A stretch of DNA of 64,000 nt from Herbaspirillum sp. (GTDB taxonomy: Bacteria; Pseudomonadota; Gammaproteobacteria; Burkholderiales; Burkholderiaceae_D), in assembly GCA_028292625.1 (NCBI GenBank), contig JAQGLY010000067.1:1-64000 (forward strand), read 5' to 3'. Positions 37,864 to 46,003 of this stretch are shown here, one piece after another. The notes beneath the pieces were generated by a model. It searched no databases and was not told the origin of the DNA. It saw nothing but the letters and a program-made list of their open reading frames with translations. The translations under genes were made by a program, and so were the position numbers. Position 1 is the stretch's first letter. Each line of letters begins with the position of its first letter.

Positions 37864-38732
37864 GGTCGCGGTTCCTCCGCTTGAAAAATGGCTGTCTCGA
37901 ATGCCTTGCGCATCACCACAGCCGCGATCCGCTTGCGATACCAGGAAGGGACGAAGGGGTCGTCCGTCGCGTCGATAGGGGCGATGGCGTCGGCCACGAT
38001 GCGCAGCGCGTCGGCGCCGGCGGCGCATCCGATCAGCGCGTGTTCCGCGGCGCTTAGCCGCAGCGGCACATCGGCCACGCCGGCCAAGGTCAGCGATGCG
38101 CGGGTGATTTTTCCCGACTGGTCCAGCGCCACCAGCACCGCGGCGGCGGCGATCGCGAAATCGCCGTGGCGTCGAGCGAATTCGGAAAAACCGACGCCGT
38201 GCGCTTGCGGCCACGCAGCGAAACGGATCGAGGTCAGCATTTCACCGGCGCCGAGGTCCGGCATCATCATGCCCAGCGCAAAATCCTTCATGGCGATCAT
38301 GCGGACGCCGCGCACGCTCTGCACGGTCAGCACCGCGTCGTAAGCCATCGCCATGGCCGGAATTTCGGCCGACGGATCGAGATGGCACAGGCTGCCGCCG
38401 ACGGTGCCCCAGTTGCGGGTCTGCTGGTGGCCGACGTGCGCGATGGCCTCGGCGAGCAAAGGCAGGCGTTCGCGCACCAGCGCCGATTTTTCGATCTGCC
38501 GCTGTCTGGTCATCGCGCCGATGACGACCGCGCCGTCTTCCTCGCGGATGACGGCCAGATCAGGAATGCAGCTGACGTCGATCAGATGGTCGGGATTGGC
38601 GAGGCGCAGATTCAGCATGGCCATCAGCGATTGGCCGCCGGCCAGAATGCGCGCATTCGGCTGTTCGGCCAATAGGACCAGCGCCGCATCGAGGCTGGCC
38701 GGGCGGTGGTAGGTAAAGGGCGCCGGTTTCAT
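37860..38732 (-). CDS. Molybdenum hydroxylase FAD subunit (CoxM family), set 1
   Basis: A 290-residue flavoprotein subunit. The FAD pyrophosphate loop is LAGGQSLMAMLNLRLA (about 31-46), and the second FAD motif is TVGGSLCHLDPSAEIPAMAMA (about 112-132). The CO dehydrogenase flavoprotein C-terminal domain follows (about 175-285). It is the first subunit gene of set 1 and follows the decarboxylase-like gene by 3 bp. The order medium-small-large differs from set 2 (large-medium-small). Confidence 0.93.
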   Translation of the reverse strand: MKPAPFTYHRPASLDAALVLLAEQPNARILAGGQSLMAMLNLRLANPDHLIDVSCIPDLAVIREEDGAVVIGAMTRQRQIEKSALVRERLPLLAEAIAHVGHQQTRNWGTVGGSLCHLDPSAEIPAMAMAYDAVLTVQSVRGVRMIAMKDFALGMMMPDLGAGEMLTSIRFAAWPQAHGVGFSEFARRHGDFAIAAAAVLVALDQSGKITRASLTLAGVADVPLRLSAAEHALIGCAAGADALRIVADAIAPIDATDDPFVPSWYRKRIAAVVMRKAFETAIFQAEEPRP

Positions 38733-38735
38733 GGA

Positions 38736-39728
38736 TCAGATGCGGGAAAGATCCAATACCGATGGGGCGAACAACTCTTCCACCGCTACCTTGCGCGACG
38801 AAAGATGCTGTTCGAAGGAATAGCGGGTCAGCGTGTCGAGCGCATGGTAGTTCTCCGCCACGCCGTAGCTCCAGTAATCCTTGCCCATCAGCGCGACGGT
38901 GGCTTCGTATTCCGCCACGCTCCACGGCAGGCTGACCCACAGCTGGCCGATGTCCTGCACCTGCTGCATCGCAATCCGCTGCGCTTCGATAAAGGCCTTG
39001 TACACGCTGACCGGCAGCCACGGGTGCTGTTCGACCAGCGATTTCCGGATGCCGATCATGTGCATCATCGGGAAAATGCCGGTGCGCCGGAAATAGTCCG
39101 CTTCCACTTCGCGGAAATTGGGAAACATCCGCGCCACGTTCGGCGCGCCGCGGCTGAGGCAGGACGGTGCGCGGGCGCTGAACACCGCGTCGATCTCGCC
39201 CGATTCCAGCATCATCGACAGGCTGCGGTCGGCCGGGATCTGCTTGATCTCGATGTCGGGCGGCAATTGGATCGGCGAACGCTCGTTGCGGCCGGGCTGC
39301 TCGGTGCCGCCGCGGCGCCACAGAATCGAGGCCGGATCGAGGCCGTATTCTTCCTGCAGGATGCCGCGGATCCAGACGTTGGCGGTGATCTGGTATTCCG
39401 GAATGCCGACGGTTTTGCCTTTCAGATCGGCCGGCGTCTTGATGCCTCTGTCGGTGCGGATGTAAATGCCGGAATGGCGAAACACCCGCGATACGAACGC
39501 CGGGATGGCGACATACGGATTGTCGCCGCGCGCGGTGGTCATGGTGTGGCTGCTGATCGAGATTTCGGTGATATCGAAATCCTGGTCGCGGAAGGCGCGG
39601 TGAAACGCCTCTTCCGGTTCGATGATGATGGGATTGATATCGCAGCCTTCGATGCCTACGCGGCCGTCGAAAAGCGCCTTGGTGCGGTCATAATCGCATA
39701 CGGCCAAGCTCAAGCTGGGTTTGGACAA
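38736..39728 (-). CDS. 4,5-dihydroxyphthalate decarboxylase-like protein (PBP-like fold)
   Basis: A 330-residue protein. The start is TTG at 39728 (SKPSLSLAVCDYDRTKAL) because AGGAG stands six bases before it; the frame has an ATG 19 codons up without such a site. VCDYDRTKALFDGRVGIEGCDI, KGKTVGIPEYQITANVWIRGIL and SLVEQHPWLPVSVYKAF match the Pht5 type of decarboxylase, which is built on a periplasmic-binding-protein fold. No signal peptide, so it is cytoplasmic and not a transport receptor. It may decarboxylate an intermediate of this pathway, between the amidase gene and the hydroxylase genes. Substrate unproven. Confidence 0.75.
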   Translation of the reverse strand: MSKPSLSLAVCDYDRTKALFDGRVGIEGCDINPIIIEPEEAFHRAFRDQDFDITEISISSHTMTTARGDNPYVAIPAFVSRVFRHSGIYIRTDRGIKTPADLKGKTVGIPEYQITANVWIRGILQEEYGLDPASILWRRGGTEQPGRNERSPIQLPPDIEIKQIPADRSLSMMLESGEIDAVFSARAPSCLSRGAPNVARMFPNFREVEADYFRRTGIFPMMHMIGIRKSLVEQHPWLPVSVYKAFIEAQRIAMQQVQDIGQLWVSLPWSVAEYEATVALMGKDYWSYGVAENYHALDTLTRYSFEQHLSSRKVAVEELFAPSVLDLSRI

Positions 39729-39747
39729 GGAATTCTCCTGGTAAGGA

Positions 39748-40689
39748 TTAGGGCTTATCGAGCAGTGCGCGCGGAAACATCGCATGCACGCCTTTATTGC
39801 CGTCGACGATCTGGGTCACGTGCAGGTCGCAGGCCAGGCTGCAGCTCACATACGCATCGATCGGCGACCAGCCTTTCAGTTCGACCAGCCATGCGACCAT
39901 TTCGCGCACGGCCTGTTTGGCCGCGTCGTCGAGATCCGGATCGAGTCCCATCGCGATGTAGTGAGTGGGCGTGATGGCGCGCGGAAAGTTGAGCCCGGTG
40001 GCCTTGTGCAACACGATCTGGAAGGTGCCGGTCAGGGCGGTCTCCAGCGCGGTCAGCGACACTTCGCCGTCGCCCTGCACCGCATGGCCGTCCCCTACGG
40101 AAAACAAGGCGCCCGGCACCTGCACCGGCAACAGCAACGTGCTGCCTTCGACCAGTTCCTTGTTATCCATATTGCCGCCGTATTCGCGCGGCTCGATCGA
40201 CGAGACTCTGCCGTATTCCGGGCGCGGCGCCACCGCCATGATGCCGAAGAACGGCTTGAGCGGCACCGTCAGGCCCCATGGCAGATGGGCTTCGCGCCGT
40301 TCGATATCGATCGGAATATTCAATATCTGCAGCGTGCGGAAATCGTCTATCAATCCCCCGCGCAGCGGCCGCACCACGTTGTAACCCCAGTTCTGGCGCA
40401 GCGCGATTGATTCGACGCGGATCTCCAGCGTATCGCCCGGCTCCGCGCCTTCCACCCAGATCGGCCCGGTCAGGATGTGAGGGCCGAGCTGCGGCGCGCA
40501 GTTTTCCAGCACCGCGGCATGCTCCGGCAACAGAGTGGGGGTCTGGGCCGACTCTTCTTTGGAGCCGCTCAGGGTGTCGATCGTGACGCGGTCGCCCGAT
40601 GCGATGCGCATCGCCGGAGCGATGGACGAGTCGAAATACCCCCAGTGAATGGTCTGCGGGCTGGCGGGAAGTTTGTGATGAGCGTTCAT
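39748..40689 (-). CDS. Acetamidase/formamidase-family amidase
   Basis: A 313-residue amidase of the FmdA/AmdA family, which releases ammonia from short amides such as formamide. Seen are TIHWGYFDSSIAPAMRIASGD, GPHILTGPIWVEGAEPGDTL, a middle LPWGLTVPLKPFFGIMAVAP, and GALFSVGDGHAVQGDGEVSLTALET with the family's conserved glycine-aspartate-histidine and glutamate residues. It lies 30 bp after the gene for the ABC binding protein. The link to a transporter and a hydroxylase suggests that a small amide arises during ring breakdown. Confidence 0.9.
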   Translation of the reverse strand: MNAHHKLPASPQTIHWGYFDSSIAPAMRIASGDRVTIDTLSGSKEESAQTPTLLPEHAAVLENCAPQLGPHILTGPIWVEGAEPGDTLEIRVESIALRQNWGYNVVRPLRGGLIDDFRTLQILNIPIDIERREAHLPWGLTVPLKPFFGIMAVAPRPEYGRVSSIEPREYGGNMDNKELVEGSTLLLPVQVPGALFSVGDGHAVQGDGEVSLTALETALTGTFQIVLHKATGLNFPRAITPTHYIAMGLDPDLDDAAKQAVREMVAWLVELKGWSPIDAYVSCSLACDLHVTQIVDGNKGVHAMFPRALLDKP

Positions 40690-40719
40690 CTGGACCTTTT
40701 TTTTATGAGTGAATTCTGT

Positions 40720-41784
40720 CTATTTGGTAAAAATCCGGCGTTCGGCCTGGGTCGGCATGAAAGCGGGATTGAACATCAGATCGGGATTCGGCGACTGTTT
40801 CAGATCGAATGCGGAGACGATCTGGCCGACCATCTCCTTGATGCGCGTCTTGTCCGCCATGCCGATGCCGTTCGCCTTGAAATTGGGCGTCGCGATCGAT
40901 ACGGCCAGCGCCATGCGCAAACGGCGTTTTTCGACCTCCACGTCGATCAGCGGATCGCGGTCTTTCACATATTTGATCGCCGCGTCCGGATCGGCCGCCA
41001 CCTCGCGCGCGCCGCGCGTGAAGGCGCGCAGGAAGCCGGCCACGGCTTTCGGGTTGGCGTCGATGAACGCCTGATTGGCGATGATGGCGTTGCCATACAT
41101 TTTCACGCCGTAATCGGCGAACTGCATGCTCGAAATGTCTTCATCCTTCACGCCGCGCGCATTCAGATTCAGCAGGCTGGTGAAATAGAAGCCCGCGACG
41201 GCATCCACGTCGCCGCGCACCAGCATGGTTTCGCGCAGCGTCGGATCCATCGTTTTCCATTTCAGTTTGCTGGCATCGACGCCGTTGGCTGCGGTGAATA
41301 GCGAGAACAGCCTGCGGGTCGGATCGAAAATCGGCGCGCCCAGTGTTTTGCCGACCAGGTCGGACGGCTTGTCGATATGCGACTTTTTGAGCGAAAACAC
41401 GGTCAGCGGCGCCTGTTCATACACCAGATAAACCCCTTGCAGGCGGTTAGAGGCGGCCGCCTGGTTGTTGGCGATGAATTCCATCATGGTGCCCAGATCG
41501 GCGAAACCCATGTCGTAGGTGCCCGATGCGATGCGGTTGATGGTGCTGCCGGACCCCGCGCCGGCGTCGATGGTGACGTCCAGGCCTTCCTGGGCGAAGT
41601 AGCCTTTCGCCAGCGGCAGCAGAAACAGCGCGGCCGGACCCTCGAAGCGCCAATCCAGGATGAATTTGATTTTGACGGGCGCCGATTGCGCGTTGGCGGT
41701 GAGACTCGACAGCGACAGCAGCGCGGTCGCCGCGCCGGCGGCGAGAAACCGGGCAGCGCGTCGGAGGGTCGTGCGTTTGTTCAT
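40720..41784 (-). CDS. ABC transporter substrate-binding protein, NitT/TauT type
   Basis: A 354-residue periplasmic binding protein of the SsuA/THI5 group. The signal peptide MNKRTTLRRAARFLAAGAATALLSLSSLTANAQS ends near residue 33. VKIKFILDWRFEGPAALFLLPLAKGYFAQEGLDV and GSGSTINRIASGTYDMGFADLGTMMEF are typical. It is the first gene of the leftward operon, 54 bp after a sigma-54-type promoter. The matching permease and ATPase lie at the far end of the same gene run. Confidence 0.93.
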   Translation of the reverse strand: MNKRTTLRRAARFLAAGAATALLSLSSLTANAQSAPVKIKFILDWRFEGPAALFLLPLAKGYFAQEGLDVTIDAGAGSGSTINRIASGTYDMGFADLGTMMEFIANNQAAASNRLQGVYLVYEQAPLTVFSLKKSHIDKPSDLVGKTLGAPIFDPTRRLFSLFTAANGVDASKLKWKTMDPTLRETMLVRGDVDAVAGFYFTSLLNLNARGVKDEDISSMQFADYGVKMYGNAIIANQAFIDANPKAVAGFLRAFTRGAREVAADPDAAIKYVKDRDPLIDVEVEKRRLRMALAVSIATPNFKANGIGMADKTRIKEMVGQIVSAFDLKQSPNPDLMFNPAFMPTQAERRIFTK

Positions 41785-41837
41785 AAGGCGCCTTCCATTG
41801 GTTTGAGTTCGACTTGGATGTCAGCATGCAGGGGGAG

Positions 41838-41853
41838 AGCAAGAGATGTGCCA
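41838..41853 (-). promoter_or_regulatory. Sigma-54-type promoter of the leftward operon
   Basis: On the minus strand the sequence is TGGCACATCTCTTGCT, which matches the -24/-12 consensus TGGCAC-N5-TTGCW with GG-N10-GC spacing. The GC is 55 bp before the binding-protein ATG at 41784. The 475-bp gap 41785-42259 holds no gene; it contains this promoter, its mirror at 42208 and inverted repeats between them, the room expected for enhancer sites. Confidence 0.8.
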
Positions 41854-41927
41854 CAGGCGCAGGTCGCGAAAAACCGCCCCGATCGCCGTCGTTAAGGTTG
41901 TCCGGCGCCAACATTGTAAAAATATAT

Positions 41928-41940
41928 GGGGCACACCACG
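41928..41940 (+). promoter_or_regulatory. Motif shared with the 46 kb intergenic region
   Basis: GGGGCACACCACG here and GGGGTGTACCACG (46016-46004, minus strand) agree at 10 of 13 positions. Both lie between divergent genes of the catabolic cluster, so they may be sites of one regulator. Weak evidence. Confidence 0.3.
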
Positions 41941-42062
41941 TATTTACCCCCGCACCACTTTGCTGCACCGGCGCTTCCTGGGGACGCGTCGCGCTCCTTA
42001 CTTGTGCGGAAAACGGTGCGCCCCTGGAATGGCGGTTCCCCGTCGAAATCTGCATAAAAGGA

Positions 42063-42110
42063 GGGGCGCCGTTGCATGCGCACAAGCGGCGGCGCATCGA
42101 TCGGCGCCCC
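42063..42110. repeat. Nested inverted repeat in the divergent control region
   Basis: GGGGCGCCG (42063-42071) pairs with CGGCGCCCC (42102-42110). Inside, ATGCGC (42076-42081) pairs with GCGCAT (42092-42097), with 4-base spacers between the stems on both sides. It lies about 100 bp upstream of the rightward sigma-54-type promoter, where activator sites are expected. Confidence 0.6.
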
Positions 42111-42207
42111 CGGAATAAGAGGCATGCCCCGTAAACATTGGATAGCGCTACGGCCGAAATCCCTTCGCATCGGCATTTCCGGCGCCATCTTTGCCTGCGC
42201 TGGCGGC

Positions 42208-42223
42208 GGGCACATCTCTTGCA
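42208..42223 (+). promoter_or_regulatory. Sigma-54-type promoter of the amidohydrolase operon
   Basis: GGGCACATCTCTTGCA keeps GG-N10-GC and shares the 14-base core GGCACATCTCTTGC with the opposite promoter at 41838-41853. The flank CCTGCGC stands upstream of both. The GC is 38 bp before the ATG at 42260. Confidence 0.75.
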
Positions 42224-42259
42224 CATTGGTTGGATACCTCTTTTCCGGAATGTCAAATC

Positions 42260-43519
42260 ATGATGAAAAAAATTCTTCTCAAAGGCGGCCGCGTAATCGA
42301 TCCGGCTTCCGGCATCGACGCCGTATGCGACGTACTGATCAGCGGCGACCGCATTGCGGCGGTGGGCGAGTCGCTGGCGCAGGAGCAGGCCGAAGTGATC
42401 GATTGCAGCGGGCGCCTGGTGCTGCCCGGTCTGATCGACACGCATGCCCACGTTTATCAATACGTGACCGGCCGCTTCGGCATGAATGCCGACTTGTGCG
42501 GCGTGCGTTCAGGAGTGACCACGCTGGTCGACCAGGGCGGCCCCAGTTGCATGACGCTGCCGGGTTTCCGCGAATTTGTCGTCGCGCAATCGAAGAGCCG
42601 CATCTGCGTTTTCCTGTCCGCCTATCTGGTGGGCGGTCTGGAGGGGCATTTCTATCCTGAGCTGTATCGGCCGGAATGCATCAACGTCGATGCGACGGTC
42701 AAGGCGTGCAAGGCGAATCCGGATCTGGTAAAGGGGATCAAGGCCCATGCCGAACTCGGCGGCTTCGCCCGTTGGGGCGTCGAAGCGATGCGCGCCTCGG
42801 CCCGGATCGGCGCCGAAGCCGGCCTGCCCGTGTATATCCATTTCGGCCAGTTATGGCCGATGCCGACGCAAGGCGGCCTCCCGGTCGACCCCGACACCAT
42901 CTTGGCGCAGGTGGTCGACATGCTGAAACCGGGCGATGTGCTGGCGCATCCGTTCAGCCGGCATCCGGGCGGCTTCGTCGACCGCAATAACCGGCTGCAT
43001 CCGCTGGTGCGCGAAGCGGTCGCGCGCGGGTTGAAGATCGACGTCGGACATGGTTCGCATTTCAGCTACAAGATGGCGCGCACCGTGCTCGACGCCGGCA
43101 TCATGCCCGATACGCTGGGGGCCGACATGCACGGCTATAACACGCAGGTGCCGGCGCCGGCCGGCACGCCGGCGGAGCATCCGGACGAAGAACACATGTT
43201 CACCGGACAGATGCGGTTCAGTCTGGTCTCGGCGATGACCAGCATGCTGGCGCTCGGGCTGACGCTGGAACAGGTGGTGCCGATGGTCACCACCAATGCC
43301 GCGCGCATGGCCGGCCTGTCCGACAGCGCCGGCAGCCTGCAGCCGGGCCGGCTGGCCGACGTGACGGTGCTGGCCGATAAACGGGGCAAGTGGGTGCAGA
43401 CCGACAACGAAGGCACGCAGGTGGTGACCGATCGCATGCTGGAGCCGCTGTTCTGTCTGCTCGGCGGCGAACGTTTCGACGCCGACGCGCCTATCCTGCC
43501 GATGTTGAAGACGGCTTGA
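42260..43519 (+). CDS. Amidohydrolase (dihydroorotase/deacetylase-like)
   Basis: A 419-residue metal-dependent hydrolase of the amidohydrolase superfamily. ATG at 42260 or 42263 starts MMKKILLKGGRVIDPASGID. The metal site includes DTHAHVYQY, KGIKAHAELGGFARWG (lysine position), YIHFGQLWPMP, VLAHPFSRHPGG, and VGHGSHFSYKMARTVL, with GADMHGYN supplying the late aspartate. It ends with the usual small beta domain (GSLQPGRLADVTVLAD). Relatives open cyclic amides or remove acyl groups. It is 9 bp before the DUF1116 gene, and a ring-opening step fits the context. Confidence 0.87.
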   Translation: MMKKILLKGGRVIDPASGIDAVCDVLISGDRIAAVGESLAQEQAEVIDCSGRLVLPGLIDTHAHVYQYVTGRFGMNADLCGVRSGVTTLVDQGGPSCMTLPGFREFVVAQSKSRICVFLSAYLVGGLEGHFYPELYRPECINVDATVKACKANPDLVKGIKAHAELGGFARWGVEAMRASARIGAEAGLPVYIHFGQLWPMPTQGGLPVDPDTILAQVVDMLKPGDVLAHPFSRHPGGFVDRNNRLHPLVREAVARGLKIDVGHGSHFSYKMARTVLDAGIMPDTLGADMHGYNTQVPAPAGTPAEHPDEEHMFTGQMRFSLVSAMTSMLALGLTLEQVVPMVTTNAARMAGLSDSAGSLQPGRLADVTVLADKRGKWVQTDNEGTQVVTDRMLEPLFCLLGGERFDADAPILPMLKTA

Positions 43520-43528
43520 GAACTGCGC

Positions 43529-44764
43529 ATGAGCCAGATCGCCATCGATAACGAGAAAGCCAATCTTCAGGCCTTCGCCCGGCTGTGCGCCGTGCGGCCG
43601 GCCTGGACGGCGGTGCGTCCCGCGCGCGAGGCGCTCGGCCTGTCCGGCTTCACGCTGCTGCATGCCGGGCCGCCGTTCACCGATCCCTGCCGGCCGCCGG
43701 CGCCGGTGCTGGCATCCGCGGTGCATTGCTGCATGCACGAAGGATGGGCGCAAGACGAAACGCAAGCGCGGCGTCTGATCGCGGATGGCCGGGTGAGGCT
43801 GTTGCCGGCCCAGCAATACGGCGCGGTCACGCCGCTGGCGGCGGTCATTTCGCCGGGCACTGCGCTGGTCGAAGTGAGCGATCTCGACAGCGCCGGCGAG
43901 CGCAGACGCGCGTGGTCGATGCTCGGCAGCGGCGCCGGGCCTGAACTGCGTTTCGGCAGCCGCAACCCGGCCATCCTGCAAAGACTGGCCTGGCGCGACG
44001 GGCCGCTGGCCGCCGGCTTGGCGGCGGCCTTGCAAGCGAGGCCGATCGACCTGCTCGGTCCAGCCTTGCTCGGGCTCACCGACGGCGACGATTTGCATGC
44101 GAACACCGGCGCCGCCACCGCGGCATTGTGTGATGTTCTGATCCCGCTGCTGCGCGGCGAGGATGAAGCAGCGATTACCGAAATGCTGAACGGCACACCG
44201 GCGTTTTTCCTCCCGCTGTGGATGGCGGCATGCCATTTGATGCTCGATGCCGCTGCCGATAACGGCCGCGATGCCGCATCGACACTGGTGGTGGCGCTGG
44301 CCGCCAACGGGCAGGACGTCGGGATCCGTCTGGCCGGCCGGCCGGCGCAATGGTTTACCGCGCCCGCGCATCCTCCGGCGGGACCGCGGCTCAATCCGCA
44401 GTTGCAAGCCGACGCGCTTGCGGTCATCGGCGACAGCGGCGTGATCGATGCGCTTGGATTCGGTGGGCAGGCCTTGACGTTTGCGCCGGACATCCTGGCC
44501 GCGTTGCTGCCCTGGATGCCCGCCGGCTGGCGCGACGTGCCGGAGCGATTGAGCGGCGTTCATCCGGCGTTTGCACCGGTCGGGTTGCGCGTCGGTCTCG
44601 ACGCCGCGGCAGTGGGGCGGCGCGATATCGCGCCCGTCACCGCCATCGGAATGATCGATGCCGACGCGCAACATGGACTGCTCGGGCGTGGCGTCTACCT
44701 TGCCCCGGCGGAATTGTTTGCGCGGGCTTCAGAGACGGTGCTAAGAAGTCATGCGCAAACCTAA
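43529..44764 (+). CDS. DUF1116 (AllG/YlbE-like) protein without its usual partners
   Basis: A 411-residue protein. VRPAWTAVRPAREALGLSGFTLLHAGPPF, CMHEGWAQDETQARRLIADGRVRLLPAQQYGAVTPLAAVIS and LRFGSRNPAILQRLAW match the DUF1116 family by my recollection. In E. coli its relative YlbE (AllG) works with FdrA and YlbF in carbamoyl transfer from oxalurate. No FdrA- or YlbF-like gene is seen here. It follows the amidohydrolase by 9 bp and converges on coxG-2 with a 4-bp gap. It may act on a carbamoyl or ureido product of the amidohydrolase; this is inference. Confidence 0.75.
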   Translation: MSQIAIDNEKANLQAFARLCAVRPAWTAVRPAREALGLSGFTLLHAGPPFTDPCRPPAPVLASAVHCCMHEGWAQDETQARRLIADGRVRLLPAQQYGAVTPLAAVISPGTALVEVSDLDSAGERRRAWSMLGSGAGPELRFGSRNPAILQRLAWRDGPLAAGLAAALQARPIDLLGPALLGLTDGDDLHANTGAATAALCDVLIPLLRGEDEAAITEMLNGTPAFFLPLWMAACHLMLDAAADNGRDAASTLVVALAANGQDVGIRLAGRPAQWFTAPAHPPAGPRLNPQLQADALAVIGDSGVIDALGFGGQALTFAPDILAALLPWMPAGWRDVPERLSGVHPAFAPVGLRVGLDAAAVGRRDIAPVTAIGMIDADAQHGLLGRGVYLAPAELFARASETVLRSHAQT

Positions 44765-44768
44765 TGCC

Positions 44769-45389
44769 TCATGGTTTGGGCGATATGCCGAACAGACGCT
44801 TGAGACGGCCTAGCAGCATCGGCCAGAACAGGCCGCCCAGATCCAGCGGCGCCGCATGCGAGGGTGCGGGCGGCGCCGGATCCACATTCGCCGCCGTAGC
44901 GTCGGTGGCGGGCGACGCATGCTCCGTCTCCAGTTTTTGCTTCAGCTTGTCGCTGAACGCGCTTGTGAGTCTTTCAGCCAGTTCGCGCACGATGCCGCCG
45001 CGGGAGAACTGCGCAAGGCTGCCCGCGATCGTATAGTCGACCCGCACGTCGACACGCGTCGACGGCGCGCCCTCGGGTGCCGTTTGACCTGCATCATGCA
45101 ATGAAAACACGGCCTCGCCCTTGACGCGCGATCCGCTTTTGCGGTCATTGCCGCTGCCGCTCACCTTGCCCTGCCGGAGGGCGTCGTCGAAGACGATCTC
45201 GCCATCACCCGCAAAGGCCGCCACGATGGGTCCCAGCTTGACCGTCATCGACAGCTTCAGCTTGCCGTCGTCGGGCGGCGCGGTCAGCGCCGCGCCAGGC
45301 AGGCAGCCCACAATTCCCTCGATATCCTGAAAGCAATGCCAGACGCTGTCCATTGCAAACGGGACGCAAAAGCTTTGTTCGATTTCCAT
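44769..45389 (-). CDS. CoxG-family (SRPBCC) protein with C-terminal membrane-type tail
   Basis: A 206-residue START-like protein with start MEIEQSFCVPFAMDSVWHCF and an AGGAA ribosome-binding site. The fold (about 1-150) shows DIEGIVGCLPGAALT, MTVKLGPIVAAFAGDGEIVFDD, and VDYTIAGSLAQFSRGGIVRELAERLT. An Ala/Pro linker leads to APLDLGGLFWPMLLGRLKRLF, a hydrophobic then basic end fit for membrane contact. This agrees with the known role of CoxG in anchoring the hydroxylase. It is in one operon with MarR-1 (31 bp) and divergent from hydroxylase set 2. Confidence 0.88.
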   Translation of the reverse strand: MEIEQSFCVPFAMDSVWHCFQDIEGIVGCLPGAALTAPPDDGKLKLSMTVKLGPIVAAFAGDGEIVFDDALRQGKVSGSGNDRKSGSRVKGEAVFSLHDAGQTAPEGAPSTRVDVRVDYTIAGSLAQFSRGGIVRELAERLTSAFSDKLKQKLETEHASPATDATAANVDPAPPAPSHAAPLDLGGLFWPMLLGRLKRLFGISPKP

Positions 45390-45420
45390 TGGAAAATTCC
45401 TCGCCGAAAAGTTGTTATGC

Positions 45421-45936
45421 CTAGGGCAGCCGGAACGGCACGCTGCCGTTTTCATTGTTGACCTCGACCAGCATCACCATATGCAACAGGAAGATGTCGC
45501 GTTCGGCCTCCGGCAGATGGGCTACCGTGCGGTCGTGCGCGCGCTGTACGGCGGGCGCCATCTTCTTCATCAGGGCCTTTCCCTTGCGGGTCAGCTTGAC
45601 CAGCCGGACGCGGCCGTCCATCGCGCTCTGTCGGCGTTCCAGCAAGCCGCGGTCGTGCAGCCGCAGCACCACTTCCGCGACGCTGGTGCGTTCCAGGCCG
45701 ATTTCCAATGCGAGGCCGTTCTGGTCCAGTTCGCCGCGTTCGGCCAATGCGGTCATCAGGCTGTATTGCACCGGCGTGATGCCGAAGTCGCGCGTTTCCT
45801 CCATGAAGAGCGAGCAATGCAACTGATGCAGGCGGCGGATCAGGAAGCCCGGCCGGGCCAGCAACGGCGATTTGCGCCTGGCATCTTGAAGCTGCTCCTT
45901 GACGCTGGGACCGGAGGTTTTGTTTGGGGTCGTCAT
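45421..45936 (-). CDS. MarR-family regulator 1
   Basis: A 171-residue winged-helix regulator from MTTPNKTSGPSVKEQL; an upstream in-frame start would add 12 residues. The core RPGFLIRRLHQLHCSLFMEE, ITPVQYSLMTALAE, ERTSVAEVVLRLHDRGLLERR and DGRVRLVKLTRKGKALM gives the MarR fold. It is paralogous to the regulator at 50,107 through RPGFLIRRLHQ and GITPVQYS. It is transcribed with coxG-2 and faces hydroxylase set 2, so it likely controls one or both. Confidence 0.92.
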   Translation of the reverse strand: MTTPNKTSGPSVKEQLQDARRKSPLLARPGFLIRRLHQLHCSLFMEETRDFGITPVQYSLMTALAERGELDQNGLALEIGLERTSVAEVVLRLHDRGLLERRQSAMDGRVRLVKLTRKGKALMKKMAPAVQRAHDRTVAHLPEAERDIFLLHMVMLVEVNNENGSVPFRLP

Positions 45937-46003
45937 GACTGTCCTATGAGATTGACCGTGAAGCATATGCAATTAGCGGACCAGTGCGAAATTCGCCCAG
46001 ATC

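Noticed and set aside
41814-42134. Small open frames in the divergent intergenic region
   Set aside because: They overlap promoters and inverted repeats, have no ribosome-binding site and show no family features.
41785-42259. NtrC binding sites beside the sigma-54-type promoters
   Set aside because: TGCAC and GCACCA half-sites exist here and in the other gaps, but I found no complete GCAC-N-GTGC pair with correct spacing, so the activator is left open.
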